Notes: generated by a model not told the origin, from the sequence alone. Shown: positions 1 to 8,538, numbered from the stretch's first letter. The stretch is 64,000 nt of DNA from Edaphobacter paludis (GCF_039993895.1 NZ_CP121194.1:1984001-2048000); one strand, 5' to 3'. Numbers and translations are program-made.

Positions 1-106
1 CTTGGAAACGTACGTTAGGAACTCCGGGCGACGACTCGGTAAGAGGGTGTGCCCCCAACTGCAAACAGAAAGTGAGTTGGTCTCAATGGCCATCGAGGAG
101 AAATCT
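1..106 (+). pseudogene. AhpD-like (carboxymuconolactone decarboxylase family) gene fragment at window edge
   Basis: Positions 3-29 match positions 2916-2942, inside the intact AhpD-like gene further right, with only two mismatches, and both are read in the same frame as LETYVRNSG. After this peptide the frame continues as unrelated sequence (RRLGKRVCPQ...) and runs open into the signal peptide of the next gene. The simplest reading is the broken remains of a second copy of the AhpD-like gene whose catalytic CxxC half is lost. The upstream part lies outside the window, so a real fusion protein cannot be excluded. Confidence 0.5.
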
Positions 107-493
107 ATGAATTTAGGTAAACTGTTTCACCGCTTCCGCGTACCAATGCTCACCCTGGTAGTTTGCACCCTGGTGTTATTCGGCGCGCAATCTTCTTCGG
201 CCCAAGAGATCACCGTATCAACGCCGAGGTTTTCTGTCGGGAGCCAACACTACTCAACCGGAACCTACAGGTTCACTCTTATCTCCACATGCTTTCTCTC
301 CATTCGCAAAGTGGGTGGTGGAGACGAAAAGATGTTTCTGATACGGCATGAAGGCGACAGACAGCTGGGAGCAAAGGGTGGCCTGACCTTCGATGAATCC
401 AAGGGACAAAGAATTCTTCGAGCAGTCTATATTCCGGGGGCAAACATGGCCGCCGAGTTGGTCGGAGACGAGATCGCGAGGAATGGAGAGTAG
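107..493 (+). CDS. Small secreted protein of an acidobacterial type, function unknown
   Basis: The predicted protein has 128 residues. An ATG at 107 is preceded by a good ribosome binding site (GAGGAG, 95-100). It starts with a basic stretch and a hydrophobic core (MLTLVVCTLVLFGA) ending in SSSAQ, a classic signal peptide cleaved near residue 30, so the mature protein is about 95 residues and exported. The mature start (TPRFSVGSQHYSTGTYRF) resembles the many small secreted acidobacterial proteins with an 'F.VG...L.AG.Y' opening and an 'LSIRN'-like strand, which have no assigned function. The frame is open upstream into a gene remnant, but signal peptide and binding site fix this start. Confidence 0.65.
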   Translation: MNLGKLFHRFRVPMLTLVVCTLVLFGAQSSSAQEITVSTPRFSVGSQHYSTGTYRFTLISTCFLSIRKVGGGDEKMFLIRHEGDRQLGAKGGLTFDESKGQRILRAVYIPGANMAAELVGDEIARNGE

Positions 494-676
494 ATCATAT
501 ACGGCGGTCTTGACGAACTCTCTCCCTAAGGGGCGCGATCGGCAAGCGAGGTTCAACAGACCAATGAAGTAAGGACTGTGATCGAACTCACCACATCATA
601 CGATTCGCAATTAAACGAAGGGCGAATTGCTGATCCCTGGCCAATCCCGAACGTCCGATAAAGACAAGGAGCTGCG

Positions 677-1141
677 ATGACTCTGGCAACTGAAGCAGGA
701 ACGGAAAAACACTTTGTAAATCCTGCCTTGCTTACCATCATCTTCGATATCGAGGCATCGTCCGATCGAGTGTTCACGGTGCTATGCAATGTTGAGCGCT
801 GGCCCGAATGGACTTCAACGATGTCGAGTGTTCGACGAATTGATGACGGCCCTTTATCGGTGGGAAGTCGGGCGCAGGTTCGACAACCCGGATTGCGCCC
901 GGCAATTTGGCAAGTCACCGAAATGGAACCAGGAAGGAGTTTTAGTTGGGCCACTCGCAGCCCTGGAGTGCACGTTACGGGGCGCCACCTCATCGAGAAG
1001 CGTGGGGCAAGCAGTAGGGTGACGCTGTCAATCGAATTCGCGGGGCTTCTAGGGCCGGTGGTCTCCCGCCTGTTTCGCAAGATGAACGAGCGGTACCTCA
1101 CGACCGAGGCCGAGAGCCTCAAAACGCGCAGCGAAAGCTGA
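677..1141 (+). CDS. SRPBCC-superfamily (polyketide cyclase/START-like) protein
   Basis: This 154-residue protein has the normal length and shape of a single SRPBCC ligand-binding fold. After a short leader it reads FDIEASSDRVFTVLCNVERW with PEW following (about residues 23-45), the typical first strand and helix of the fold, then a GSRAQVRQPG strand, the W..TEMEPGRSFSW segment and a long C-terminal helix. Such proteins bind hydrophobic ligands, and some act as cyclases or hydrolases; the substrate is not visible here. The start is supported by AAGGAG at 666-671. It stands alone between a secreted protein and a broken NAD-biosynthesis chimera, with no operon partner. Confidence 0.75.
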   Translation: MTLATEAGTEKHFVNPALLTIIFDIEASSDRVFTVLCNVERWPEWTSTMSSVRRIDDGPLSVGSRAQVRQPGLRPAIWQVTEMEPGRSFSWATRSPGVHVTGRHLIEKRGASSRVTLSIEFAGLLGPVVSRLFRKMNERYLTTEAESLKTRSES

Positions 1142-1440
1142 ATGTTGGAAGCGAAGAAATATTTTCACTAGTTTTGAGCTCATCTGATATCTCGGTGCCG
1201 GCGCAGAAGCGTGAAACCGGTTACAGCCGGTTAGGTCCCCGGTTGTAGAGGAGCAGGCTTGACATCAATCGCAAAACTATCCAGCTGATTCGCATCGGCA
1301 AGTGGCCAGGAGGAGCAACCACCTGCACACCTGAATTAGCGCATTAACCGTGGCAACATGACAACGAAGGTTACGGTCCCGGTGCATCTGTTGCGGACCG
1401 CTCACCAGCGAAATCTCCCGTCTAGAGGAACATTCCTTAA
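1142..1440. other. Gap without a recognisable gene
   Basis: No convincing gene in about 300 bases. There is a small perfect hairpin (AACCGG/CCGGTT near 1215-1230) and short open frames without recognisable products. The beginning of the nadA remnant is separated from this stretch by an in-frame TAA at 1438-1440, so the normal nadA N-terminus is not here. Confidence 0.5.
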
Positions 1441-2725
1441 TATCGCTACGCATCTGAGGCGGAACTGCATGCGCACATTCACGCTGCGAAACGTGAGCTA
1501 GGAGAGCAAGTGATCATACTCGGTCACTTCTACCAAAGAGACGAAATCGTCCGCCACGCGGACTTTCTCGGCGATAACTTTCAGCTGGCTCACGCTGCCA
1601 AGAGCCGTCCAGAGGCAGGATACATCGTCTTTTGCGGCGTTCACTTCATGGCGCAGACGGCCGCAGTCCTTTCCGGTCCAGATCAGAAAGTAATTCTCCC
1701 AAACCTAGCGGCCGGTTGCTCTATGGCCGACATTGCAGACATCGATTCCATATGGGATTGCTGGGAGGATCTCACCGCTTTCCTGGACTACGAGGCTGGC
1801 GGGAAGCAGCGAGTGCTGCCGGTGACGTATATGAATTCTGCGGCGGGCATCGAAATCCTAAAGGATGCATGTTGGCATGTCCTGAACGCCGATGTTGTTG
1901 TGATGGCGAGTGGTGGCGCTGGTCAGGTCTTTCTCCACACTACAAACCCGCGTTGTGCGACTGGCGATGGATTTGCGATGGCATTTCGCGCCGGGGCGGA
2001 GAATTGCGGATGTGGAGTTCTACCAATTCCATCCAACCGCACTTGCGGTGGGGTCAACGTTCCTCTGTTCAGAGGCAGTGCGTGGTGAAGGCGCCGTGCT
2101 GGTGAACGCTGCCGGGCAACGGTTCATGCAGAGCGTCCATCCCGATGCCGAGTTGGCGCCGCGAGACGTTGTGGCACGTGGCATTGCAGTCGAGATGGCG
2201 GCCCAAGGTGGCCGGGCAGTCTGTCTGGATGCCTCTGTAGTGGAGGCAAAGCATGGCGCGGGATTCCTCGCGCATCGCTTTCCGACCATTGACCGTGCGG
2301 TGAAGGAGCGCGGGCTCGATTGGGCACACGAACCAATCCCTGTTACGCCAGCTGCTCACTATTGGATGGGTGGAGTTCGCACAGACCCGTTGGGGCGTAC
2401 GAGCATTCCTGGGCTGTTTGCGGTAGGAGGGGTGGCGTGCACCGGAGTGCACGGCGCCAATCTGCTTGCTTCCAATTCACTCCTTGAGAGTGCAGTCTTT
2501 GCATGGCAAGCGGCCCAATTCTGGAACAGCAACAACTACGACCCAATATCAAAGAATGAAGAGCCGAACCATGCGATCCGGTTCTACGAACGCGAAGCGG
2601 TTCTCACAACGCATGTCGATCGTCTCGCACTCCCTTTCCCGCACCGAGTCGCGCACCGTCGTGACTTTCCTATCGCAAGCACCGCATGGCACGTTCGCTC
2701 GTCTACTCGCGGCGGCCTGTGTTGA
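1441..2725 (+). pseudogene. Chimeric remnant: quinolinate synthase N-half joined to L-aspartate oxidase C-half, frameshifted
   Basis: The first frame (open from 1441, possible GTG start 1510) encodes a NadA-like N-terminus: [38 protein letters not shown] and VTYMNSAA, the long quinolinate synthase type. Around 1855-1880 it passes without a stop into NadB (L-aspartate oxidase) sequence: [37 protein letters not shown]. At 2002 one extra A (GAG A ATT GCG) shifts the frame; NadB then continues from the third frame as [27 protein letters not shown] and GLFAVGGVACTGVHGANLLA. The NadB helical C-terminal domain is replaced by unrecognised sequence after about 2530. The NadA Fe-S region and NadB FAD-binding N-terminus are both missing, so neither enzyme can work. 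It looks like an internal deletion in a former nadA-nadB pair. Confidence 0.85.
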
Positions 2726-2854
2726 GACGCCGCGCACGAGTACAGAGCTCTGTGACCGTGGCTTAGTCAGCTTGGAGTGGACCGCTCCAAATTTCAATTA
2801 TGGTCCGGTTTGATGTCCACTGCACGCATAGTCTGAGAGTGAGAGGAGATTGAT

Positions 2855-3319
2855 ATGCAATCAAGACTGGAGATTCAAAAGGTCGCGCCGCAGGCATACC
2901 GCACAATGGCGGCGCTGGAAACATACGTTAGAAACTCCGGGCTGGAAGAAGCCCTGATTCTACTTGTAAAGCTGCGTGCATCGCAGATCAACGGTTGTTC
3001 GTACTGCATCGACATGCACACAAAGGATGCACGTGCGAACGGCGAATCGGAGCAGCGTTTGTATGCGCTCAGTGCTTGGCGGGAAACTCCGTTCTTCACT
3101 GACCGGGAACGGGCGGCGCTCAACTGGACCGAGGCGCTCACCTTGATCAGCCAGAGCCAGGCGCCGGACAGCATCTATGAAGAGGTGCGGGAACGGTTCA
3201 GTGAATTGGAACTAGTCAACCTGACAATGACCATCGTCACGATCAATGGCTGGAATCGTATTTGCGTCGGATTCAGAAAGGTCCCCGGAACGTATGAGCC
3301 GGCTTCGAAGCACCCATGA
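2855..3319 (+). CDS. AhpD-like alkylhydroperoxidase/carboxymuconolactone decarboxylase family protein
   Basis: A 154-residue protein with the AhpD core signature: RASQINGCSYCIDMH places the redox cysteines at C48 and C51 and the conserved histidine at H55. Family members use the CxxC pair to reduce peroxides or act in related redox/decarboxylation steps; the electron donor is not visible. The start has a GAGAGGAG-type site just upstream (2841-2848). Part of this gene (2916-2942) is repeated almost exactly at the left edge of the window. It is followed by a second, frameshifted member of the broader family and by a flavin monooxygenase, so a small oxidation/detoxification group is plausible but inferred. 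Confidence 0.85.
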   Translation: MQSRLEIQKVAPQAYRTMAALETYVRNSGLEEALILLVKLRASQINGCSYCIDMHTKDARANGESEQRLYALSAWRETPFFTDRERAALNWTEALTLISQSQAPDSIYEEVRERFSELELVNLTMTIVTINGWNRICVGFRKVPGTYEPASKHP

Positions 3320-3391
3320 TCCAAGAGGGAAGGGGGACGAGATTCACTGGACGTTGCGGATACGCCGTCGAATTCCTAGCGAGGAGAACAT

Positions 3392-3752
3392 ATGGAAACT
3401 CAGGAATACAAGAAGGGCCGTGAACTCTGCGAAAGACTTCACGGTAAACATAGTGGCGGCGCTCTAGTCGCAATGCTAGAAGAGATCTGTCCTGATTATG
3501 TCGACATGACAAATGGAATGGTCTTATGCCGCAATCACCGCAAGACCAGGCTTATCGATCGAAACCAAAGTATTACTCTTGCTTGCCTGCTGCATATGCC
3601 GTGGCGAACTCCCGCTGCAAGTGAAAGCTTACGTGGAGGCGGCTCATGGTTTGGGCATTTCGAAAGAGACGATCCTGCAAACGCTTCCAATTGCGGGATT
3701 TCCTGCAGTCACGAACGCATTTCTTTGCGCCAAAGAGGCGCTGGCCGCCTGA
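3392..3752 (+). pseudogene. Carboxymuconolactone decarboxylase (PcaC-like) gene with a single-base frameshift
   Basis: The first frame starts at ATG 3392 (GAGGAG upstream) and encodes METQEYKKGRELCERLHG and ICPDYVDMT, the usual N-terminus of PcaC-like proteins. At 3512 one extra A in the run AAA breaks the frame; from 3513 the expected continuation follows in another frame: MEWSYAAITARPGLSIETKV, RGELPLQVKAYVEAAHGLGI and AGFPAVTNAFLCAKEALAA. Joined, the product would be about 120 residues, the family's normal length. As written only a 121-residue frame with an unrelated tail is made. Members take part in protocatechuate breakdown or are of unknown role. A sequencing error in the short A-run is possible. 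Confidence 0.75.
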
Positions 3753-3853
3753 AATAAATTGTGGGCTCGACTGCAGCGTTCGTTACAGCGATTGATGTGC
3801 TCATCGACCTCCTAAGCAAGTGCGGAAGGGGAGGGCCGGAATCGGAGGAATCT

Positions 3854-5350
3854 ATGAAAAACAACCGGAACAAGGTAGATATCTTGATCGTCGGTGCTGG
3901 ACCTGTGGGCCTGTTCCTGGCAAATGAATGTGCTCGTCGAGGTCTGCAGTACCGCATCGTCGAAGAGCGCTCATCGCAGTCAGAATATTCCAAAGCGCTG
4001 GCCATTTTTCCGCGGACACTTGAGATCTTCGACATGGCGGGGATTGTAAACCCGTTCCTCGATGTTGCTAACCCGGTGAAGTCGGTGGCCGTAGTGACCC
4101 GCGATATAACGCTTGCCCGTTTGCGTTTCGAACCCGAGGAAAGCCCGTATGGATTCGTCGCAATGGTTCCACAGAACGTTACTGAAAGATTACTGGTTGA
4201 AGAGCTGAAACATAGAGGCGGAATGGTCGAGTACAACACAGCATTCTTCTCCGCCACGCAACAAGATGGTAATGTCGTCGTCACTCTCGATCACAACGGC
4301 GAGGTCGAAAGGATCACAGCTTCGTTCGTCGTCGGATGCGACGGGGCGCATAGCAAGGTCCGGAAAACGTTAAATGTTCCCCTCGAAGGAGGAGACTACG
4401 AGACTCCGTTCATGCTTGCCGATATTGAGACGAACGACGCTCTTCCCGGTGACGAACTGCAATTATGCCCAAGTGAATTCGGACCGGTCGCCATCTTTCC
4501 AATGAGCGCAACCCGTCGACGCATTGTGGCAACCATCGAGCAGCCGCAGGGAGATGCGCCCAACTTGGAACTCGTTCAGAAGATATTGCACGAACGGGCG
4601 TCTCGCGAGATTGAGGCTCATGCTCTCCACTGGAGCAGCTATTTCCGCATCCACCACCGGCACGCGGCCAAGCTGCGCGACGCACGGATCTTCATCGCAG
4701 GAGACGCCGCACACATTCACAGTCCATTTGGTGGACAGGGAATGAACACAGGCTTGCACGATGTCTGGAACTTGATTTGGAAGCTTGACCTGCACCTCCA
4801 GGGTTATCGATCTGAAGAACTCCTCAATAGCTACGCAGAAGAACGGATTCCCGTAATCAAGAGCGTCATCCAAACAACTGATCTTCTGACTAAGGCGATG
4901 GGGACATCAAGTGTGATCGCTCAGGCCCTGCGTGATGCTGCGATACCCATCGTTTCACGCTTAGCCCCCTTTCAGCACGCTTTTGTGGAGCGACTCTCGG
5001 GACTTGGCATCGCCTATCGTTCAAGTCCAATTATTGAGGGATCGGGCGAACGGTACTTGGACGATTCCATGCGTGGTGGTAATGGAATCTGCGGGCGCTT
5101 TTTGCTGGTTACCCAAGGCACCGAAGATCCGTCAATTACCGACGCAGCGAAGCTGATCTGCTCGGAATTCGATGATCTTGTCGAGTGGAAATCGTCGCGA
5201 GCTGACCCGCCAAAAAATGGGGTCAAGCTTGTCAGGCCCGACGGCTATCTGGCGTTCTCTTCACGGTGCGATGATGGCCTCGCTGCTATGAGTTCGGTAC
5301 GGTCAATCCTGATGCGGGTGGCCGCACAACCGCAAGTTGCCACCGCTTAG
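3854..5350 (+). CDS. FAD-dependent aromatic monooxygenase (PheA/TfdB-like hydroxylase)
   Basis: The chosen ATG (3854) has CGGAGGAA just upstream and gives 498 residues; an open frame extends further up but lacks a binding site. Residues 9-20 form the FAD dinucleotide motif (DILIVGAGPVGL), VVGCDGAHSKVR is the DG motif, and ARIFIAGDAAHIHSPFGGQG near residues 278-297 is the GD motif of class A flavoprotein monooxygenases. These enzymes use NAD(P)H and oxygen to hydroxylate phenolic or polyketide substrates. The C-terminal thioredoxin-like region seems short compared with phenol hydroxylases. Neighbours are AhpD/PcaC-like genes upstream and a methyltransferase downstream, suggesting modification or detoxification of a small aromatic compound (inference). 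Confidence 0.85.
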   Translation: MKNNRNKVDILIVGAGPVGLFLANECARRGLQYRIVEERSSQSEYSKALAIFPRTLEIFDMAGIVNPFLDVANPVKSVAVVTRDITLARLRFEPEESPYGFVAMVPQNVTERLLVEELKHRGGMVEYNTAFFSATQQDGNVVVTLDHNGEVERITASFVVGCDGAHSKVRKTLNVPLEGGDYETPFMLADIETNDALPGDELQLCPSEFGPVAIFPMSATRRRIVATIEQPQGDAPNLELVQKILHERASREIEAHALHWSSYFRIHHRHAAKLRDARIFIAGDAAHIHSPFGGQGMNTGLHDVWNLIWKLDLHLQGYRSEELLNSYAEERIPVIKSVIQTTDLLTKAMGTSSVIAQALRDAAIPIVSRLAPFQHAFVERLSGLGIAYRSSPIIEGSGERYLDDSMRGGNGICGRFLLVTQGTEDPSITDAAKLICSEFDDLVEWKSSRADPPKNGVKLVRPDGYLAFSSRCDDGLAAMSSVRSILMRVAAQPQVATA

Positions 5351-5434
5351 CGAACTGTCAATAGGAGAGGTATTGAACCAGAGACGAATCGTTGGGAACG
5401 TGCGGATAGGGTTCCGCCCCTGGTGGTCAAAGTC

Positions 5435-6229
5435 ATGACGCAACCTCAGAATATCTACGATAATCCAGAGTTCTTTCAAGGCTATCGGGAGCTTCGTGAA
5501 AGCGGCTCCAGTTTGAACAATATTCTCGAGCAACCAGCACTTTGGTCCATGCTCCCAGCGTCGCTGACTGGAATGCGCGTGCTCGATTTGGGGCGCGGTT
5601 TCGGCAACTTTGCCCGAAAGGCGCGACAAGGTGGGGCACGGCAAGTCCTTGGTATCGACATCTCAAAACAAATGCTTGCCTATGCAAGAGAATTAACCCT
5701 TGACGATGGAATCCAGTATCGCCGTGCCAGTATCGAAGCACTCGATTTGGGTAGCCAGCGTTTCGATCTGACCGTGTCGTCTCTCGCACTTCACTACGTC
5801 AGAAACTATGCAGCCGCAGTTGTGCGCGTGGCGCTTCTTCTGAAGGAAAGAGGGCGGTTCGTATTCTCAGTCGAGCATCCGATCTGTACAGCAATGGCCC
5901 AACAGCAATGGACACGAGACGACGCTGGCCAGGCGCTGTCTTGGCCCGTCGACCAATATCAGTCTGAAGGTGAGAGGCAGACCAAGTGGTTCGTAGACAA
6001 AGTTGCGAAATATCACCGCACGATCGAAACGTACGTGAGCGTGCTTATCGAAAATGGATTTTGCCTGCGCGGCCTCCGCGAGCCGAAACCCGCAGTTGCG
6101 ACGTCACCCTTGATTCCCGACTTGGATCTGCACCGGCGTCGCCCCCCGTTTCTAGTTCTTTCGGCCGACCTACAAAGCGCAAGTCCTCGAAATGAGCAGG
6201 CAACAAATCATAATCGGAGATCAGCGTGA
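5435..6229 (+). CDS. Class I SAM-dependent methyltransferase
   Basis: From ATG 5435 the product has 264 residues (a GTG at 5423 is an alternative). It opens with NIYDNPEFFQGYRELR, typical of a UbiE/Methyltransf_11-like subgroup. Motif I is VLDLGRGFGNFA; most relatives have Cys where this protein has Arg (DLGCGFG), a change in the SAM-binding loop. VLGIDISKQML is motif II and LTVSSLALHYV motif IV; VFSVEHPI follows, and RPPFLVLSA is the family's C-terminal strand. A non-homologous tail of about 20 residues follows. It overlaps the next start by four bases (GTGA), so the two are translationally coupled. The methyl acceptor is unknown. Confidence 0.85.
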   Translation: MTQPQNIYDNPEFFQGYRELRESGSSLNNILEQPALWSMLPASLTGMRVLDLGRGFGNFARKARQGGARQVLGIDISKQMLAYARELTLDDGIQYRRASIEALDLGSQRFDLTVSSLALHYVRNYAAAVVRVALLLKERGRFVFSVEHPICTAMAQQQWTRDDAGQALSWPVDQYQSEGERQTKWFVDKVAKYHRTIETYVSVLIENGFCLRGLREPKPAVATSPLIPDLDLHRRRPPFLVLSADLQSASPRNEQATNHNRRSA

Positions 6230-6600
6230 TTCACTCGGATTCATCACTAAAGAGCGCAATGGGTTCGTGGATGTGCCTCAACCCAGAAGTTCTCATTCGA
6301 AGTGGGCCCTTAACAACGGCGTTTATGCAGATTGGACTGACCGACTTTCGTTCTGCAGCTCAATGGGTGTGTTCACTTCCATACGGGAGGAACTCGAACC
6401 CAAATGAGCACATGGTCGTGTTCTTCGAAGGCCATGGTACATGTAGCACAAAGCACGCACTTATCTGCCGGCTGGCGATTGAGCAAGGTCTCAACATGGC
6501 ACTAACCGTCGGGATCTATGAAATGACGGAAAGCAATACCCCAGGAGTTGGAATCGTGCTGGAAAAGTATGGCCTCGAAGCAAGTCGTACAGGACCATGA
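6226..6600 (+). CDS. Conserved hypothetical protein, probably C-terminally truncated
   Basis: A GTG start at 6226 overlaps the methyltransferase stop and is preceded by CGGAGA (6215-6220). The 124-residue product contains a strongly patterned core, VVFFEGHGTCSTKHALICRL followed by an ALTVGIYEMTESNTPGVG segment, which I take to belong to a family of uncharacterised bacterial proteins of roughly 180-200 residues. The Cys in GTCSTKH followed by acidic/histidine positions recalls transglutaminase-like cysteine hydrolases, but this is only a resemblance. The frame stops shortly after YGL. An adjacent frame stays open to 6690 with no recognisable product, so truncation or a frameshift near 6590 is likely. 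Confidence 0.5.
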   Translation: MIHSDSSLKSAMGSWMCLNPEVLIRSGPLTTAFMQIGLTDFRSAAQWVCSLPYGRNSNPNEHMVVFFEGHGTCSTKHALICRLAIEQGLNMALTVGIYEMTESNTPGVGIVLEKYGLEASRTGP

Positions 6601-6690
6601 ACTCAATTCAAGTGTCATTGCCGCTGGTCGGTTCCTGTTTGAAAATCTGGATGCGTACTGCATTCACAGCAATCCTATAGGAGATGTTAG

Positions 6691-7875
6691 GTGAAAAAGA
6701 ATCGTTGTTTCCACGGTTGTGCGCTTTTTGTATCTTTACTGGCCTGCCAATGCGTCGCGCAGACGCAGACAATTCAATCCACTGCAGCGGCGGAACAGCC
6801 TCAGCAGAAAATGATGTCGCGGCAGAAGGTGACGGACATCATCGCTGCATCGCGGAAGATCGTCTCGCCGAATGGCGTCGAAGAACTTCTGCCTGTACAG
6901 ATCAATGGGATCACGCAGTGGTTATCTATTCGCGGTCGAGATCGTCGCAACCCAATTCTGCTATTTCTCCATGGCGGACCGGGATCTCCGACAATGCCCG
7001 CCGACTACACCTTTCAGAGCCCGTGGGAAGACTACTTTACCGTCGTGCAATGGGATCAGCGTGGCGCCGGAAAGACCTACGCCTCCAACGATCCCAAAGC
7101 GCTCGCTTCGACCATGACGGTGGAGCAAATGACGAGCGACGCGGAACAGGTCGTTCTGTACCTGCAGAAAAACTATGGCAAGAAGAAGATTTTTCTGCTG
7201 GGCCATTCCTGGGGAACCGTCCTTGGTGTTGCTTTAGCTCAACGACATCCTGATTGGTTCTATGCCTATCTGGGAGTCGGGCAGGTAGTGAATGACGAAA
7301 AGAGCGAGGAAGAGGGTTACCAATTTGCCATGCAGCAAGCGAAGTCCCATAACAACCTTGAAGCAGAAAAAGAGTTGACAGCGCTCGCTCCATATCCAGG
7401 AAAGCTTACGTTCGACCGGATCGGGGAGGAGCGCAAATGGCTGATGTACTACGGCGGATTGACCTACGGGCGGACCAATTTCTCCTACGACGGTAATGCA
7501 TGGTCTCTCTCTCCTGACTACACACAGAAGGATCTGGATCTTGTGAACGATGGCAGTTTCTTCTCTGTGACGTACCTTCTTGGAGCGCTCGAGGCCGTGG
7601 ATTATGATTCCGTGACAAATTTCAAGTGTCCGATCTTTCTTTTTGAAGGACGGCACGACTATACGACGTCTCATACACTGGCGGCGGAGTGGTTCGCGCG
7701 CATCCATGCTCCGTCAAAGAAGTTCGTGTGGTTCAATAACTCCGCTCACATGGTGATGCAGGAAGAACCTGGGCGCTTTCTCTACCACCTGATCACCGAT
7801 GTCCGTCCCTTGGCTGCGAAGGCTGGGGATGTCCCACCGGGTGATGAGCAAAGCGTCTCTTTGCAGCAGCAGTAG
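6691..7875 (+). CDS. Secreted alpha/beta hydrolase, proline iminopeptidase-like (peptidase S33)
   Basis: GTG start at 6691 with AGGAG at 6679-6683; 394 residues. An N-terminal signal sequence (ALFVSLLACQCVAQT) indicates export; the LLAC stretch could be a lipoprotein box, or cleavage may follow VAQ. The hydrolase core shows the S33 hallmarks: LFLHGGPGSP (oxyanion-hole region, 91-100), WDQRGAGKT (121-129), the nucleophile elbow GHSWGT with S173, D323 in EGRHDYTT and H353 in NNSAHMV. This family removes N-terminal proline or hydrolyses small esters and amides; the substrate is not predictable. It stands alone, downstream of a truncated gene. Confidence 0.85.
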   Translation: MKKNRCFHGCALFVSLLACQCVAQTQTIQSTAAAEQPQQKMMSRQKVTDIIAASRKIVSPNGVEELLPVQINGITQWLSIRGRDRRNPILLFLHGGPGSPTMPADYTFQSPWEDYFTVVQWDQRGAGKTYASNDPKALASTMTVEQMTSDAEQVVLYLQKNYGKKKIFLLGHSWGTVLGVALAQRHPDWFYAYLGVGQVVNDEKSEEEGYQFAMQQAKSHNNLEAEKELTALAPYPGKLTFDRIGEERKWLMYYGGLTYGRTNFSYDGNAWSLSPDYTQKDLDLVNDGSFFSVTYLLGALEAVDYDSVTNFKCPIFLFEGRHDYTTSHTLAAEWFARIHAPSKKFVWFNNSAHMVMQEEPGRFLYHLITDVRPLAAKAGDVPPGDEQSVSLQQQ

Positions 7876-8019
7876 CAGGCGCATTGATCCCACTCACCAT
7901 GCACGGCCGGAGGTCCGAGTGGTGACGGCTGGGCATGACGACCTACCTTGTTACGGGCACGGCGGCGGCCACCGCGGCCCGCGAGCGGAAGCGAGCTTCG
8001 TTAGCCTCACAGAACCTTC

Positions 8020-8039
8020 TACTGTGTATATAAACCGCC
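8020..8039 (+). promoter_or_regulatory. LexA-box-like operator upstream of a UmuC remnant
   Basis: The 20-mer TACTGTGTATATAAACCGCC contains CTGT-N8-ACCG, one base away from the enterobacterial SOS box core CTGT-N8-ACAG. The same 20 bases recur at 16811-16830, and the following 18 bases (including AAGGCGAGTGA) are also nearly shared. Here the site lies just upstream of a frame encoding a UmuC C-terminal domain; the other copy lies upstream of a dnaE2 remnant. Both are SOS-controlled families, so a LexA operator is a reasonable inference. The LexA motif of this organism is not known from the sequence alone. Confidence 0.55.
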
Positions 8040-8051
8040 CACCTAAGGCGA

Positions 8052-8327
8052 GTGACGTGGAATGACAATTGTTGTGGATTTCTTACTGCTGTAAGGGTGA
8101 TGTTGAACGAGTTGATTGATGCGAAAGCCTCATCGGCTCAGATGTTCCCTCCGCGTGATCCGCAGAAATCAGCACGGCTGATGAACGCGATGGATAACAT
8201 TAGCGGCCGTTTGGGACCAGGGATGGTAATTCCGGCTGTGTCTGGCATCGACCGGCGCTGGAGGGCCAAAGCAGAATTCCTGTCGCCGCGCTATACGACC
8301 CGGCTAGAAGAAAGAAATCGTGACTGA
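8052..8327 (+). pseudogene. C-terminal remnant of UmuC-type Y-family polymerase (DUF4113 domain only)
   Basis: From GTG 8052 an open frame of 91 codons ends at 8327. After about 13 unrelated residues it matches the extreme C-terminus of UmuC/DNA polymerase V catalytic subunits: VMLNELIDA, then PQKSARLMNAMDNISGRLGP, RRWRAKAEFLSPRYTTRLEE. The polymerase palm, finger and little-finger domains are absent. The remnant begins 12 bases after a LexA-like box, and the initiating GTG sits in a leader (AAGGCGAGTGA) shared with the second box copy, so an internal deletion may have joined the promoter and first codons to the tail. It may still be expressed as a small SOS-induced peptide, but that is speculative. 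Confidence 0.7.
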
Positions 8328-8389
8328 CACAGCTTAGGACGGCGCCGACTTCAATCCTTCGTAGTAGAAATTCGGTAGACAACCAGGAT

Positions 8390-8538
8390 TTAGAAGAAGC
8401 CGGTCAGTTGCTTCAGGCGCGCTTGCTCGTTGAAACAAGCGAAGGTATGACCGCCGCTGAACCCGTAGCCGTCTCTGTTGTACATCGTCCATTCCAATAA
8501 GAGCTGACCGTAGTGGACAAGAAGTCCGTTGCTTCTAA
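8390..8538 (-). pseudogene. C-terminal fragment of an NTF2/SnoaL-like protein
   Basis: Reading the minus strand towards the TAA at 8392-8390 gives SNGLLVHYGQLLLEWTMYNR then DGYGFSGGHTFACFNEQARL and KQLTGFF-stop. The alternating W...DG...GG...F.E.. pattern ending in a xTGFF strand is characteristic of the last beta strands of NTF2-like (SnoaL_2) domains. No start codon or N-terminal half is present; the kinase remnant stops at 8540, directly upstream on the same strand. It is best read as a gene stump cut by a rearrangement. Confidence 0.45.

Noticed and set aside
571-661. Short plus-strand frame before the SRPBCC gene
   Set aside because: Reads plausibly (ending in PWPIPNVR) but is about 30 codons, lacks a clear start and matches nothing I recognise.
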